NCBI RefSeq assembly: GCF_048771995.1 | Contig: NC_133063.1 | Span: forward strand, 17,422,063 to 17,486,062 | Source of the DNA: Taeniopygia guttata | Taxonomy: Eukaryota; Chordata; Aves; Passeriformes; Estrildidae | Direction of reading: 5' to 3' | DNA: 64,000 bases | In this document: positions 31,821 through 46,793 of the stretch, in pieces | How the letters are laid out: the number at the start of each line of letters is the position of its first letter | Position numbering within the stretch: position 1 is the stretch's first letter | Notes under the pieces: model-generated | Seen by the model: only the letters and a program-made list of their open reading frames with translations | The model's database searches: none | What the model was told of the DNA's origin: nothing | Program-made: the position numbers and the translations under genes

Positions 31821-34800
31821 GTAAGTGGGCCGGGAGGGGCGGCTCTCTTTTGGGAAAGGCGCTGGGGAACGGGCTGGAGAAGTGATTTCGTACTAGGGAG
31901 AGTGTCCGGGGGAGAAAGTTGATGGGTGGTGCCTGCCTGCCGGAGTGGCTACTGACGGCATGATTCCCGCACCCGCGGGGCCGCGGCCCCGACCGAGGAG
32001 CCTTCCGGGGCAGATGGTGGCGGACACCCGCCGCGTCCCTGTCCCGGGGAGCCCAGCGCCGCCCTGGCCCGTGCCGGGGGGCAGAAGGGAGGGAGGCTCA
32101 GGTGGTGGGCAGTGTCTGTGCCGTGAGGTCTGCACCTGCAGCTGCCCGCGGGGCGCGGCAGATCGTCCCATACAGCGGAACCCGCTGGCGCTTGGTCCCG
32201 GGTCGCTGCCAGCACGGAGAGGGGCTGCCCTTTTCTCCCCAAAGTTATCTGGACTTTGTTCCCTAACCGCACGTCGTCTGGAGGCCCCTGTTCCCCATGG
32301 GTTGCTAATTGGGCGGCAAGGGTTGCTCTGCCCGGGAGCCCCGTGCCCGCAGGTGTCTTGGGGTCCCCGAGCCTGTGCTGCCTGCACAGCCCGATCGTGG
32401 AGGGCAGGAGAGACTCCTGCGGGGCTTGCAGCCGCACTCGGTAGGGTCCCGCCGGAGAACGGAGTATCGCCGCTGACGGGACACCGCGGGCATGGAGAGC
32501 TGCTTGTGCGGTGGGGCTGGAGAGAGGCTGCGTGCTGGCACGCCGGGCACACGGGTGGGTGTGTAGGGCAGCGCAGGACATGGGAACGCGTTGTTTCCGC
32601 GTTTCCCAGGACCAGACTCCCCCGGGCCCCATCCCCGAACAAGGCGATCACCGACACCGGAGCCAGAACAACCCCTGCCAGCTTCGGGCGTCCGCGGGGT
32701 TTACACAGCTCCTCCGCTCCTCACCTTCCACCTTGTCCTTTGTCACCCAGTTTGGCAGCGGGGTTGCTTGCCTCACCCATGGCTTGGTATAAGGGACAAA
32801 AAGTAGTCTGTACCGGAGTGTTGGAACTGAGGAGAAGGGCGTATGGGAAGTGGGACACGCTTGGGGTGACAGCTGCGCTGCATGCAGATTTCTTGATCTT
32901 CTGTTAAGGACGGGACACACATACTATAAAGAACTTCTAGCTAGAATTTCAGTTTGTTTGATGTCATCTCCTGTAACAGCATGTGTTAACAGCAATAACA
33001 AATCACACGTGTGTAACTTGCTTTAAAGGAATTGTAGCTATGACATTTGCACAGATCGACTTAAAAAGACCTTCTTTTCCCCCAGCATTCTTTGTTAGGT
33101 TGTTGGTTGTGGGGCATCTGGCAATAACTTGCTAAAAGATGTTTGTTTTTCTTAAGAGCAACAGGAAACAAGCGAAAACACTCAGTTCTGTAAAGTGTCC
33201 CCTGTTGCAGCTTTGTGGCTTGGGTTGGAGGTTTGCTATTTGTCTGAGTATGGGTTTTTGTGGGTTTTGGTAATATTTGTGCTTTTTGTTTGGGTTTTTT
33301 CGTTCTGTGTTTTTCTGCGCACCAGAGCGCCTCCAATTTGATTAAAGCCAGTCATTGTCTCAGGGGTTGTTTTTCAAAACGTGCCCATCCAGTGACCCCT
33401 AGTCAGGAGCCCCAACTCCCCTTTCTGTGGGCAGTTCATCCTCACGAGCCGTGGCCTACACAAAGGTGAGGAGTTATGTCCTCCATCTCCTCAAATGCTT
33501 TCCTTCTAAACAAGGCCCATGATGGTCTAGCTGTGCTGGGCAGGGAGAAAGAAGCAGATCTTGTTGTGCATCTGGTTACATCTGCTAGATCTGCCCCAGC
33601 TCCGTAGCCATCTCTACCACCCCTTTAGCTGTGCTTTCAGCCACTGTGAAGTGGTGCAGCTCTGCCCCTAGAATGCACACTAGTATTTGCATCGAATTTA
33701 TGAACTCAATAGGGAGTTTACAGGTGGGGGAAAAAGGGCTGGGATGGATGGAGGAGAAAAACAGGCAACTTTTATTCTTGTTTGAAACTCATGTACAAGA
33801 AGTCAGTAAAGTGAAGTTTTACAACAGGGGTGTGTGCATGCAAGAGCAGTGCTTCATAACACCTCAATTAAGAAGGAGCATTACATGTTAATGGAGCATC
33901 TGTCTTTGTGGCTTTTCAAATAATGGAAATAAACAAGTGTTACAGTTCACAGATTATGAGCTCCCATGATTTGGTGCTTTTAGAGAGCTGTGAGCCTTCT
34001 TGTAAGAGTGTAGCTGTTTTCAACTGTATTTGCACTTGGTTTGAAGGAGGAAGCGCTCAGTCTTGAACATGTGAGCTGTTCCCTCAAACTTTCCCAGCTG
34101 TACTGTGATCCTTCCAAGCTGCAGTTGATGCAGTTAGCACAACATACCTGGGATGTGTAGTGGCTGCTGTGGTTCATTACTGCTCCACACTGGAGATGGA
34201 GGCCAAAAAGTGCCTGAAAATACCCAGCCTGTGTTACTGCCTGCTGAATTTCAAAGCACTGGTCAGTCACACAGACTGTCAGTTGTCCCATTCCGTGGAA
34301 GCCAAGCTAACATTTTCAGCTGTTGTTGCAGTCATTGGTCATGTTCTATCCAAAATAATAATTTTCTGCACTTCAAACCTTGATTTCAACTCCATTAAGT
34401 ATATGTTGCCACACTGAATCACAGCAGAACAATATACAGGACACTGAGGTCCTGATATTTCCTTCTGAATGGAAAATGGAAATTTTTTTGGAGTTGATGA
34501 CTTATATACCAGTATTTTATGGAGGGAAACATAGGTGTAAAAGAAATTTACAGTGAGTGTTCATCACAGTCTTCCTTCCATCTGTCCCACTCCCAGCAAC
34601 ATCCTGTGAGGGAGTTAAGAACATAGTATGTGTACTTCAGTATATTTTTTAGAAAAAGAGAACAAAAAAAGCACTAAAATGATTGTGCTATTTAACTTAA
34701 AAAGAAGACTTACATTTTCCGTTCCAGTTTATTTCTTACTAAAATTATTTGTAAAGTTTAAAGCTATTAAAAGTTAGTCAATTCTGTGTATAATGCAGCT

Positions 34801-37800
34801 GTTATGCAAATGTGGAAAGTTGTGGCAAAAAAAAAGTGTCAAAATAGCTACTTCTACACAGGGAACATGCTACTCGTACACATACAAAAGTCAATTTTGC
34901 AATTGTAACTATTCGAGTTGTGAAAGTGACATTAGTATCCAAGTCCACTTATTACAGTAGTAATAGTTATACTTTTAGTTTTAAATGTTACTAAAAGCAT
35001 TTTTGTTACATTTAAAAAAAAGGAGCACTACAACCCCCTGAAGCCAAGTTATTTAAGTGAGTTTTCTGTGTAGTTTTTTCTTGTTGCTGTCAGTATAAGC
35101 AATAAGGCATGTTGCATGATGTTATGTAGCTATTCCATTTTCTTAGCATGACTGAAATATTTGTAGGAAATTAGAAAAGTGATCAGACAAATTCTATATG
35201 CAGTATTTCTAAGCGAGCTTATTAACTAACACATACAAAGACACTGGCTTGCTTAGAATGTCTCCATAATTGAGTAGATGAGTGCAGGGAATCTTTATAG
35301 ACTCATTAACTTCAAAGGAAAATTATTTTGCAATTTATTCCAGGAAAAGTAAATATATCTCTATTTGTAATGTGTAACATTAATATTCTAAAATACATTG
35401 ATGGCACTGAGTATTTAAAGAAGGACTTAGGACCTTACACCACCATTGTAGAACCAATTTGTCCTCACAGTGTAGTGCATCTAGCAACTCCTTTATTGAA
35501 TGATGTTATTTGACTTCATTGGGATGCCTTGATATGTGATAAAGCACAAGTTTCTGGTGTTAGGTGTTCCCAGTTAAATTTAATAAATGTCAGTAATAAA
35601 CTGTGTCACATAAAAGAAAAAAAAATACAGATGTATATAGTCAATAAACAGTGACACCCCTCTAGAATGAACAAAAGTAAAAGGGAAAGCATGAGTGCCC
35701 CTTTGTACCTCAGAAATACTTTTACTTTGCATTGGATCATACTTACATTCCATACAGTATCTTCCATTTATCTTTACTTGTAATGTGCTACAGTATTGGG
35801 GATCAAAGGAGAGTACCTAATGGAAGTTCATCAATTGATAACTATATGATTTAATAGCATATAGATATTATATAAAATCTTTTTAATCATATAATTATTT
35901 TTTAAGTTAGCATTTTTTTTTATTAGATGGAAGTGTGGTGACAGTTAATTTAAAAACTACAAAAATACCATGTGCACTGGCTGGGAATAATTTCTCTTTT
36001 GTGGTATGGAAAATATCTCACTTCCACTGTTGGTCTTTTACAAATCCAGTGGCAAGCAGTAAGTTGGTATGATTTTTCTAATTTGACAGTGTAGTATAGA
36101 GGTCATTTAAATGGTGTTTTATGGTTAAAAACTATTTTTGGCATTTGAGGAGTGAATCTGTCAGGAAAAAAAATTTGAGTAGACATGAATTCTGGAAGTC
36201 ATAATTCCTGTTTAGAATGTACTTGTGATAATTTGTGGAAAGTCTTTAGGGTGCTGTGGAAGATATGGCTATATATCATAGTGATACCTGTCTCCTCAAA
36301 AACATGTGGGTAAGGTATACCTTCAACAGTACTGAGATTTATTAAACAATTCCGGGGCCCAGGGTCTGCGGTAGTGTGCACACTGGTTACCTGACACAGG
36401 AAAACTGTTCAAAGGGGTGAAAGATTGAACTAATCATCTGGTGAATAGAAATGAGCTTTACTAGTACAGCAGTATAATGGCTTATGTTAACTAGTTGTTT
36501 TGTAGTCCATACACTGCCCTTTCATCCATGACCGTGTCAATTTTGCTTTTAATGAGGGAAATCACAGGTCTTATGTTTATGGTAAATTGTGCTACATATA
36601 TTAGTTGCTCCAGTTTCAAAACTGAAATAATTGAAAAATATAAAGTCTGAGCATTGCTACACAATCATGAGATAACAGTAGTATGTTAGTGGTCATACAT
36701 TGTTTTACAGTTCTAAGATCTGTCTTAGATCAGTTGCTGTTGAGCTTAGTAATAAACCTGTTATATCAACTTAAATCAAAGTGTAAATTTAAAAAAAACT
36801 GATACATTTGAATTTAAAATCAGTTTCTTTAAACAGTAATTTTAACAGCTTTGTACATTTAGCACAGTTCGGGCTTTCCATAATGACTTTCATAGACTAG
36901 CTGTAGATGTCAAAATGTTGTTCTTTGTGCTCTGTGTTTAAAAAAGTTCAGTGTTGTTTTTTCTTCTGATTCTGTATGCAGTCTGGCAAAGTCTACAGTG
37001 CAGCTTGGAGAATAAAACATTACAGTGTCACTGGGGGTGGCAGACAGAAGGTGCCTTTTGGATTGTGTCATTTCCCTGTTTGTTTCTAATATTGGTTTCA
37101 TGAGCATATTAAAAACTCTAATTTATGCACAGGATTGAGAATACAGTACAGCTGTGATGGCTTGGTCCTTATTTGTTTGAATAATGCTTACTCACTTGAG
37201 TGGTCCTATTAATGAGATATTTGGCCCTCTGCATTTTTTCAGTCTTGGAACTATTTTTTGTGAAACAGAAATGTTTGTGCTTAACTTTTCCAGACACATT
37301 CTTCTGGAAGTTTATGCAAACAGCTTAACAGCTGTTTCTGCCTCTGCTACAAGTATATACGCTAATTTAGCTTGACTTAAATGTTGTTACTTTGCTGTTA
37401 ATTGTGAATTATTTTGATGAATTGCCAATTAAAATGCATGTATACAATTTTTATGGAGGATCTACTCTTTTACTGCTGCACAAAAATGCAATAATTTTTT
37501 AAAACATAAATTTAAAATCTGGATTTTAAATTTACATTTTAATTATATCTGGATCATGGCCATTTAAAACCACATACTTATTAAAGAGTAAGCATCAAGT
37601 AATTGTGTTTGCTTGACAAACTCATTTATGAAGAGTTGTCGTGGGCCTTGTGTATGTGAGCAGCTGAGTTAGGGTTTATAAGACTATTCACAGAAATAAG
37701 GCAAACTGAATTTAAGACTGCTTGTTATGTGTCCCTTGGAAACTCAGTGATTTAGGATTGTAAATGATTATAAAGGCCACAGGGAATCAATATCATAAGA

Positions 37801-38579
37801 AGCATGCCAAATTACAAAAAATCTTCTTGCTCGGAAATTTCAGTAAAATCACCTTCCAGTTGTCACTCTGCTGTTTTTCAGTGTTTGAATACTGCTGTTT
37901 GCTTATAAATATTTGCTGGAAAGCAGTGTTTGTGGATATGCTACATGTTTTATCTGCTGAAGCTGACACATAAAAAGTATTCAAAAATATTGTTCTTCTG
38001 CCAATTACCAATAAACTACTTTGTTTAATTGTTATGCTTAGGCTTATTGCTGTGTTGTTGCTAGTAAATAGTGGCCAAGCAAAGATTGGAAAGATCTTTA
38101 AGTAAAGATCAGGAAAATACATATATTTTTATTGTATTTGTGCATGAATCTGCTACACAGGGTAATAAATATTTTAGTATGATTAAAAAGAAATATAATT
38201 TAAAGGGCAATTTTGATTATTATTACAAAATCAGTCTGTAAAGCAGTCTATTTATAGATGTTCCTCAGGTGATTTCCTATTTAACTGATTTATTTTTGTT
38301 ACACATGGTCACTTAGGTTTCCTGAACAAGCAAACTACTTCCATAACAAAATTTCTCTTTTTAGGAGTCATATTTCTTGTTCATTAATACATGATATTGA
38401 TAAGTGAGGTTATCCTTCAGAGTGATACTAGTAAAGAAGACATGCATTCACATTACATGTAATTTTTTCTCCCCCTCTGAAGGAATCCTTTAGAGGAAAA
38501 ACATCTTTACAAGCAATCCATTTGTTACAGGTTTCAGTTGTTGATGTTTTTTCAGTTTTGTTTCTTCTCTTTGTTTTGT

Positions 38580-38660
38580 GGGGGGTTTTCTGGGGTTTTT
38601 TGTTTTGTTTTTTTTGGGGGGTTTTCTGGGGTTTTTTGTTTTGTTTTTTTGGGGTTTTTT
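38580..38660 (+). repeat. Two-copy 36-bp G/T tandem duplication
   Basis: GGGGGGTTTTCTGGGG with its T/G tail occurs at 38580 and again at 38616, followed by a partial third unit (GGGGTTTTTT). The + strand carries G-runs of 6, 4, 6, 4 and 4, so a G-quadruplex is possible. Confidence 0.9.
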
Positions 38661-40064
38661 AATGAACACATTCATGGGAGAAAAACAGTTAGGTCAAAAG
38701 AAGGCAAAAAAATTAAATTGCAGTTCAGTCTACTGTCAAAATAATGAGCTGTCAAGTAGGTAACATAATACATTTTGTTGGTTTTGGGTGAAATTATGGT
38801 TCTCCTAAAATAAACCTCAAATGTAAAACGTAAAGACACAGCTGTTTATAAATAAGCAAGTTTTAAATTATTATTCCCACTACAACAGGAGGTAAAGAGT
38901 GATAGGCTTTATGCACTTGCATAGTTTTTGGAGGTTAGATTATTTAGTGTGCATTACACATTGAAAGTGTACACTTCCTTCAGAGAGATTTGGAAACTAG
39001 TCTCAGTCCAAAGCTGGTGGCATGTATCTGTTAACTAGAATACTGAGAACTGTTCAGCAAATATTTTTCCAGAAGATTTACTGGAAATAAGGATCTTTTG
39101 AAGAAGGACAGTTTAGGGATTTTAGTATATATGAACTGTATAAAACAGAATTTAACAAAATTAAGGACAATATTTTCATGAAAAGCGCTGTTTAGAGCCA
39201 CTGATGTGTCTTGTCTTCTCTTTCCTTCTTGGAAAATATGTCTAGTTTAACTAGGTGAGGGTAAATTTCTGCCAGTCAGCTTTTTGATTTGAGAGCCTGC
39301 CACAGAAGTGCATTTTGGAAATCCTAAGACTTCCCTGCTGACACATTTTTCCTTGATCATGTGTGCATGTCAGCAGTGCAGTACTGGTTTTGCTTTTCTA
39401 AACAAGATGGAAAATGAAAATAAATATTACATTTCAGGTCCTGGCTGAATGGTGAAACTGGTGCTCTGTTGTCCTTCATATTTGTCGGTCTGGAAGAAGA
39501 ATGAAGCATCAGCTGGCTATGAAAAGCATTGCTTACTTCAGTGCACATTGTTTGGGGGATTTTGTAAAATATTTGTACAATGAACTGTATTTGGTAATTA
39601 ATTGGAATGAACTGAAAGTAACTGGAATAATCTGAAGGGAGAGACCATGCACAAGAATTGAGGCCAGATACTCAAATGCAGTGGCAGCACAAATATAAAC
39701 AAATGCAGCACAGTCTAGTGGCACAGAGAAGTAATGGCATTAGAGAACCCATGTATTAATAGGGCACAATGCCATACATTGGTATCATCTTTGTGAAGAA
39801 AAGACACTTAACTTTTGGAAAGAGTTCCACTGGTGGCCAAGGAGAAATTAATTTAATTTGTTTAGGACGTTATATTAAACCTGTTATTGTTTTCTTTCTG
39901 TGTATTATGTAAGCTGTTCAAGTACTGTTATTAGAAGTGTCTGTCAGCTAGCCAGACTTCTCCTTTTAATTAAACAAAACACTCTCTCTGTAGGAATACT
40001 TATGAAAATGGAAAGGTGATACATGAAATACCATCTTAACTGTTGTGCTTAATGTATGGAAACC

Positions 40065-40218
40065 TATAATATATATTATACTATATAATATATATGTATA
40101 TATATAATATATACATTATATATATAATATATATTATTATTTATACATATTATCTATACAATATACATATTATATATATGCTATACATTATATATATAAT
40201 ATATAATGTAATATATAC
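40065..40218. repeat. AT-rich (TA)n-like tract
   Basis: About 150 bp is nearly all A and T in alternating TATA and TAATAT words, with only a few C and G. Many overlapping palindromes allow cruciforms or easy unwinding. Confidence 0.92.
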
Positions 40219-42404
40219 ACAGTACTGCACCAGATGTCTTTTTTAGATATACCCACTAAAATACTGAGACATTAGCAATTAAAATTAACAGTGTATTGAA
40301 AAAAAGTAAAGATTAGCAACACTTCCACAGAATTTTCTCATTCAGAAATCTATATATTTTATTTAGAATACTAGTTTCCTTGTAGCCATAGCCAATTTTT
40401 GAAAATTCAGTTTATGTTACTCTCCCACATGAGTACTTGGAATAGGAAGATTAAAACAGCAATGTCAGTGAAGGCAAAATATAGTTGATTAACTTCCACT
40501 GAGAATAATTTAAACTACAGATTATTCCATGGCTTGAAGAATGTCATCATGTTCCACTACAATTTGTAAAACAATTCTACGTGTTTATGAAAATAAGCTC
40601 CTTATTCTGACCTGGTTGAGAAAAAAGGCATTACCAGTGCTGTAGCAATGGTTAGAGTATTAAAAGTAAAACTTCAAAAGTATTTAGTATTCTCCATAAT
40701 TTAGGCATAATTTAATTAATATATTATTAAAATAACTGAAAGAAACATATTGCATGCAATATTCACTGTAACATTTAGAGAAATAATGATAACCACACAA
40801 AGATTTTTTTTTTTTCAGAAACTGTTTATATATGATAATGTTTCAAGCAAATATATACTACAGTAAATTGCATCAACTGAGTGAAATCTGTCTGCAGAGC
40901 TGTATGTCTTTGGAATAAAATTCCCTACAGACTTTTCTGGGATGTTTTATGTAAAAATCATAGTACAGTATGTTCTCATTGGTTATTTACAGTCCACTGT
41001 TTTTTTAGAAAATGGGAGAGATAATCAGTTTTGAGTTTAGTGGATAAGAGGGGAGAGAAGTGCCATCCTAATTCAGGTGCCTATGCAAAAGTCATTTTCT
41101 TCATGTATCATGGATTTGCATTTGCCAAAATTCCAATATTTATTTTTAAAGATATGATTGGCCAAGATGTGTCCTAAATCAGCATTCCTAAGAACTCTAG
41201 TGGAAGTGCCATGAAAACAGAACACTAAATAAGACCTTTTGCAGCAAGCTATTTTCAGGCTTCAGCAGAATTAAGGAGAAAAAGATTGTATCAGACACAT
41301 CATAAAACTGACGGAGAGAAATGTATGCTTTCAAGAGGGAATTTAATCGGGAGAAAGAGAAAAGGGAGAGGTAAAAAAGGATGGTGAATTTGTATAAACA
41401 ACAAACTGAATAGAAAGGCTGTTTTGAAATAGAGTTATGTTCAAGAAGCAAGTAGAAATATAAGGGAAAAGAACAATATAAAACAGAAGAGTGAGGTATT
41501 GGAAGGGGTTTTGATGTGAACAGTCCTGTACTACAAAGTGCTGGACTTCTCAGTTTCCACTCATTGCAGGGGAGTTAACTAAAATGGGCCTGCTATTGGA
41601 AATGAGAAAGAGGGAAGTGTAGTAACAGAAAAAGAGAAGAAAAATAAAGAAAAGAACAAAATACAATATGAATGTGTTCATTGGTGTTGCATGTAAATTT
41701 TTTGTAATGGGACTTCAAACTATTTGGTATTCAGCTAAATGCTAACATTAGCCATCCACTTCCATTTATTTCACTGTGTATATCCAGAGCTCCGCTACTC
41801 AGGAATGCTGCAAGTTGGGGCATCACATATACAGTTATGTAAGCTGTCTGTACAAGCTTGGCATTCACTGCACTTCAGCCAAGTTACTTATTTGTGATAT
41901 TGAAATGTCATTTGCAAAAGATGTCAAAAATTGATCTTTTTAAACTCTGGATCAATCCAGATTAGGTTTGGTTATATTTTTCCCCTATCTTTCTATTATT
42001 TTTTCTCTTCACCTTTTTCTGATTTTTTTTTTTCTGTCACTTTTGTTGAAAAGTTGTACACTCAGAAAGCTACTTGTGACTGAAACTCATTCACTTGTTA
42101 GAAAATGTATAATTGGTTCCCTAAGCTATAACATACATCTCTGTTACAGAGAGTTATTTTGTTCCTTCTAACCTTTTGTTTAATTTGGTTTGCTTTGCTT
42201 GGGGTATGCTGCTACAAAGAAATAAGCAGTTTGTTAAATCTTAGCCAGTTTATATCTCCATGAAGTACCTCTATGAGATTATGCTTGTAGTCTTGGAAAA
42301 AGATGAGATGCTTGAGAGTTGAATCTCTGCTTCCCTATTGCTTCTTGCTTGCCAGCACCTGCTCTTTCTCCTGTCTGGTAAATAAATATGCTGTTATCTT
42401 TCCA

Positions 42405-42602
42405 TTTGTTTGTTGGGTTTGTTTGTTTGGTTTGTTTTTGTGGGCTTTTTGGCAGTGGGGTGTTGGGGGGTTTTGGTAGGTTTTTTGTTGTTGTTTTTAC
42501 TTGTTTGAGGGGAGGGATTGTTTGATTGGCGTTTTTGATTGTTTTGTGGGGTTTTGGTGGTTTTTGATGTTTGGTTTGGCTGGTTTTTTGTTGTTATTTT
42601 TA
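42405..42602 (+). repeat. G/T-rich low-complexity tract
   Basis: Almost pure G and T on +, with runs such as GTTTGTTTG and TTGGGGGGTTTTGG, but no fixed period. The minus strand frame through it (poly Q/N/K/P) is an artefact. Confidence 0.85.
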
Positions 42603-42760
42603 AAAAGAAAACCACGGATTTGTTACCTAAATTTTAGCTTTTGGGGATGCTGAAAATACATGGCAATAAAGGAAGAGTGTCCTATCTGATTGCAGCATAA
42701 AATTTTTTTGTAAGACAGAAAAAACATCTTCAGATTTTCTTTCCATGCTCACAAGAAAAA

Positions 42761-42799
42761 GAGAAATGGAGAATGCTCTTACAATGCTCTCCATTTCTC
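42761..42799. repeat. Perfect 12-bp inverted repeat, 15-base loop
   Basis: GAGAAATGGAGA (42761-42772) pairs with TCTCCATTTCTC (42788-42799). The loop contains two AATGCTCT-like words. Confidence 0.88.
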
Positions 42800-45700
42800 C
42801 AAGACCAGGGTAATTTTTCAGTATATGCCCTTGACTAACTTTTCTTTCTATAGCAGCCCCACAGAGTTTATTACAGAACCCAGCAGTTGCAGAAGTCTCC
42901 ATGACCAAAAATATCTCAATTTTCAGAAAACTACACGGAAAGTGTAGGAGGTACATTTATATGAAGTCTCTTGATTTCCCACATCCCTCCTGGAATTTTC
43001 TGTAAGTCCTAAGCATAAAACAGGCAGAATGCCAAGCTGTCATCCGTTAACATCTATTTCATCCTCTCACAGGATCAGTTGAGCTAGAGGAGAGTATATG
43101 TCTCAGAGTATTTATGCTATTGCTGAAATGTTTAGGAATGCATCTGATTTTGAGCCAGTCTTAAGCTGTATTGTCTTTTGGGCACAAATGAGCAGCAGTA
43201 TAAAGCAATACCAGGGAACAAATGCTATTAAATGCATATTGTGATTTTTCATAATGTCCAAAATAGCATTTTTATACGTTTCACTGTGGAATCAAGACAA
43301 AGGATGAACTCTTAGTTTGCTGTCAGAAATAATATGAGTTGTTTAGGAGTTACATTTTACTTAAGGATTAAGGCTATTTTTGTATGTGCCTTGATATTTT
43401 AAGGAGCATTAAATTATTAATATTTTACATGCTGCCCAGGAGGTTAACTGAAACAGCTTTGGATTTTAGATATGTTTATAGAAATGCTTCATATTTTGTG
43501 AGGGTATAGGTGATATTTTGATACATTTTATGTATTGGTCAGTCTCATAAAAATTAAGTGATGTTATTTTCCTATTATGTGAATTCAGCAAAACATTTAC
43601 AGTAGGAGATATATACACAAAATAATGTAAGTATACAAACTTTCCTTTAATAGCTACATATTTTTTAGTTTATAATGACAATTTAAAAGTGAAAATAAAA
43701 TGCTATGTTCCAATCCTGTTTGTGTATCAGTTTTTTCTCTTAGAGCTAACCTCTTGTTACAATGTGTGTTTATTGGTTTGCGGTTTTATTACAGTTAACC
43801 TTGTTAGATCTTTTGTGTTTCATTAATTTAAACTCCCATCTCCACTGTTCTCTGATTACTGGCTGCTTCTCAGTACATTTCATATTCTTCTGGTTTTTGT
43901 GGTTAATTTTGTGATCTGCTTCTGTAACAGGCAATACTGGCAGACTCAATAGAACAAGAGGTGTTGAACTATTGAGGTGTAATGGGTGAACTTGGAATAT
44001 GATCCTTCCACATAATTCATTAGAGTCATTAGAAAGGCAGATTGAAGACAAATCTCCATACCACAGTACTCCATAACTACACACTCTCATTAATTCTTTC
44101 TTTAGCAGCATTTAGCAATTATTCATATACAAGAAAACCAAGAAAGTATACGGAGTTATGTTGTTTAATTTGCTTTGTTCTGCATGATGGTTTCTACCGA
44201 TGTGACAGATGATAGTTCCCCTTCTGTTGCAGATATGGTCAGCATCTTGTACATTAAGCAGAAGCCTTTGGTACAACGAAATTTTGTGTCAGTTAAATTG
44301 GAACTTTCTTAGGCATTTTGCTCTTAAGTGCCTTCACACATGCTATATTCTTTAACTGAAAAAGGTGCCAGATTTGTACCTCTTTTGTACTCTGCAGAGG
44401 TTTAGGATCTGTTCCTGAAGGGATTTGTTCCATGCAGATATTTGCATGGGTGGGGTGGGTGGTGTGCAATGTCCTTGTCAGGGTGATGTTGTTTGGTGCA
44501 GACCTAGTGGAGGTCAGGGAGCTGAACTGCCCATGACACTGGAGCTCACTCTCTCCCATGCTGTTTCCCTGTGGTGCCGCAAGGGTGACCTTGAAGGACC
44601 CTTTTCCCAAGGCTGTTATAACCTTGGCCTAGCCACTGACAATGACAACAGGGGTGCCAATTAATGCTATGTGATGGTGTTTGTTTTTCCTTTCTAATGA
44701 ACAAAGTCCATTGAAGACTGGACTGACCACCAGATTACTTCGTGCAGACCACCAAGTGCCATGGCATTTTTATTTTGCTCAGTCACTACTGATCTGGGGT
44801 TGAACCTTCATGTGTAATCTGTATACCGTCTCTGTGTTTCCCATTTATTTTAAATAGCTGTACTTGGTAGAAGAGGTTTGCTTCTGAAGTAAGATTTGTG
44901 AATAAAGCATAGTATTATGTAACAAATACGTAAAATATCTCAATTTACTTCTTGTGGTTAGATGCTGAATTTTACTCTGCTCTAACAAAATGCATAAATT
45001 TTAGGAAAACTCTGAAGAACTAACCAGGCATACAAAAAGGGAACAGCAGGAATGACAGGAGCATTACAATTTTGTGAAAAGCAAAGAGAATCCTGTTACA
45101 AAAAGCTTTGCAAACTAATACAGAAACTTGAGAATCTCTGTTCTGTTGTGTACATCTCATAAGTGATCTTAGGACATCTTTAGTTTACCAGGACTTTTCT
45201 GTCAAAAGTACTTAAACATATTCAGATGTACCATAAACTTCTATGGTTTCAGAGATAGAAAACTGAGCTGAAAAATGAAGTTGTTCTTTAGTATTATATG
45301 GAGCCCAGGATTAAATCAGTAACTCTGAAACAGTTTTTATATTTCTGTTGGATGAAAAGTTACTTTAATTTTATTTTTATTGTTATTTATTCTTTTAAAT
45401 ATGAATGAACAAGCTTTTCTTAGTGTCCAACAGAAGTGGTACCCACTAGTCTGTGTTTATTAAAATCTTTAATGCCAAATGTCAAGTGGCATATATGAGG
45501 GTGTGTAGTAGACTTGTCAGCTCAATGCAACAGTCTTGACTTTTTGCTTTTGCAATAATTTTGATATTTTAAAAATTTTAATTATTTATTTGTTTTCATA
45601 ACTGAGGAGGAAATAGATTGTACAGTTCAGGTTTTGGTTGGGTTTTGTTTTGTTTTTTTTTTTCCCACCCACTGAAAGCTGTGATCCTTTACAGTGAGGT

Positions 45701-46765
45701 GTATTACAAGCGTGTCTGCAATTTAAGACCACGTGGTAGTGAAGCTGAAGTTGAGGAACTAAGTTAAGACTAAGTATTAGAAAAGAGTTATTTTCAATAC
45801 ATATATAAAAAGAATCATATACACGTTGAAATATCTTAGCAAAGTCTGCCAAAAAAACATTTACTCCAGTTCAGTACATTCATGTGGCTACATATCTGAG
45901 AGGTAAGACTAGAAGCAGGAGGGGCAAGTGTATGACTCGGTGTTAGTGAATTTGTGAAGTGGGGTAAAGACTTCCATGCAAAAATGAGAGAATATTGGGG
46001 AAGACATTTTAGCCTCTCAGTACATCTCCTTCCTGAGTACATTTACTTCCATCACAATGGGCTAGAAGAGACCTTTGTTTAGTAGTGCAGTGCTCCTGAG
46101 ACCTAATTTAGCTTTTATAGCAAATTCAAAAAGAGTGAGCAAGAGAGAGCAGAACAAAGATGCAAGTTTGCACCACAAATATTGGTATTTTAGTTGCTTA
46201 TGTAAATCCTTTAAAATAAATGCTCCTAATTTGGACTTTCTGCTAAAGGAGGGCTGAACTTTAGGGATTATATTGTTTCATTTTTAGATACTGTTTCATT
46301 ATCCAGTTGTGATAATGAGGAGATGATATAAATGTGTGCTGTAGGGGTGCAATGCCTTTATTATTCTTAAATGAAAGTAGAATACCATTGAAGACAAGTG
46401 TATTAAATAATTTTTCTTCTGAAAATACAACTTTTTTACTAAGTCATACTGTTAGAAGTATATATTGAATCTAATTCTTTGAACACTACAGAATTTCAGT
46501 CTCAGGAGTTTCAAAACTTCATAGTACGATATTTCTTACTCCTTTATTTGAGCAGCTTCTCTGTGTTTGAGGGTTCAGAATGGTTTTACCTTCATTTAGT
46601 ACATAATTTTGCAAAGTTCATCTTTGGCCATCTGGATTTAGGGCTATCATGATGTTTATAAATAAATTTTTCCCGTAGTTTGCACGTATGTTTTCATTAT
46701 GAATGAAGTTGTACTGTGTGTTCATGTACCCCCATGAATGTGCCCAGCATGACCCTTTATCCCTT

Positions 46766-46793
46766 GATGTCAATACCCTTGAGTATTGACATC
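46766..46793. repeat. Perfect 11-bp inverted repeat, 6-base loop
   Basis: GATGTCAATAC (46766-46776) pairs with GTATTGACATC (46783-46793). Confidence 0.88.

Larger units (their letters stand above)
30985..32720. promoter_or_regulatory. CpG island over a promoter and first exon
   Basis: Sequence changes abruptly from AT-rich to GC-rich, with many CpG dinucleotides, from about 30985 to about 32720, then returns to AT-rich. It is the only such block in the window. It contains (GGC)n and GGGCC runs, restriction-like CCGCGG and GCGCGC words, a core promoter and a leader exon. Unmethylated islands of this form mark promoters of housekeeping and developmental genes in vertebrates. The long open frames on both strands here (up to 320 codons at 31945-32907) reflect stop-codon depletion in GC-rich DNA. 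Confidence 0.93.

Noticed and set aside
31945..32907. 320-codon + strand frame and long minus strand frames in the CpG island
   Set aside because: Stop codons are rare in GC-rich DNA, long frames overlap on both strands, the region lies after a strong splice donor, and no protein family is recognised.
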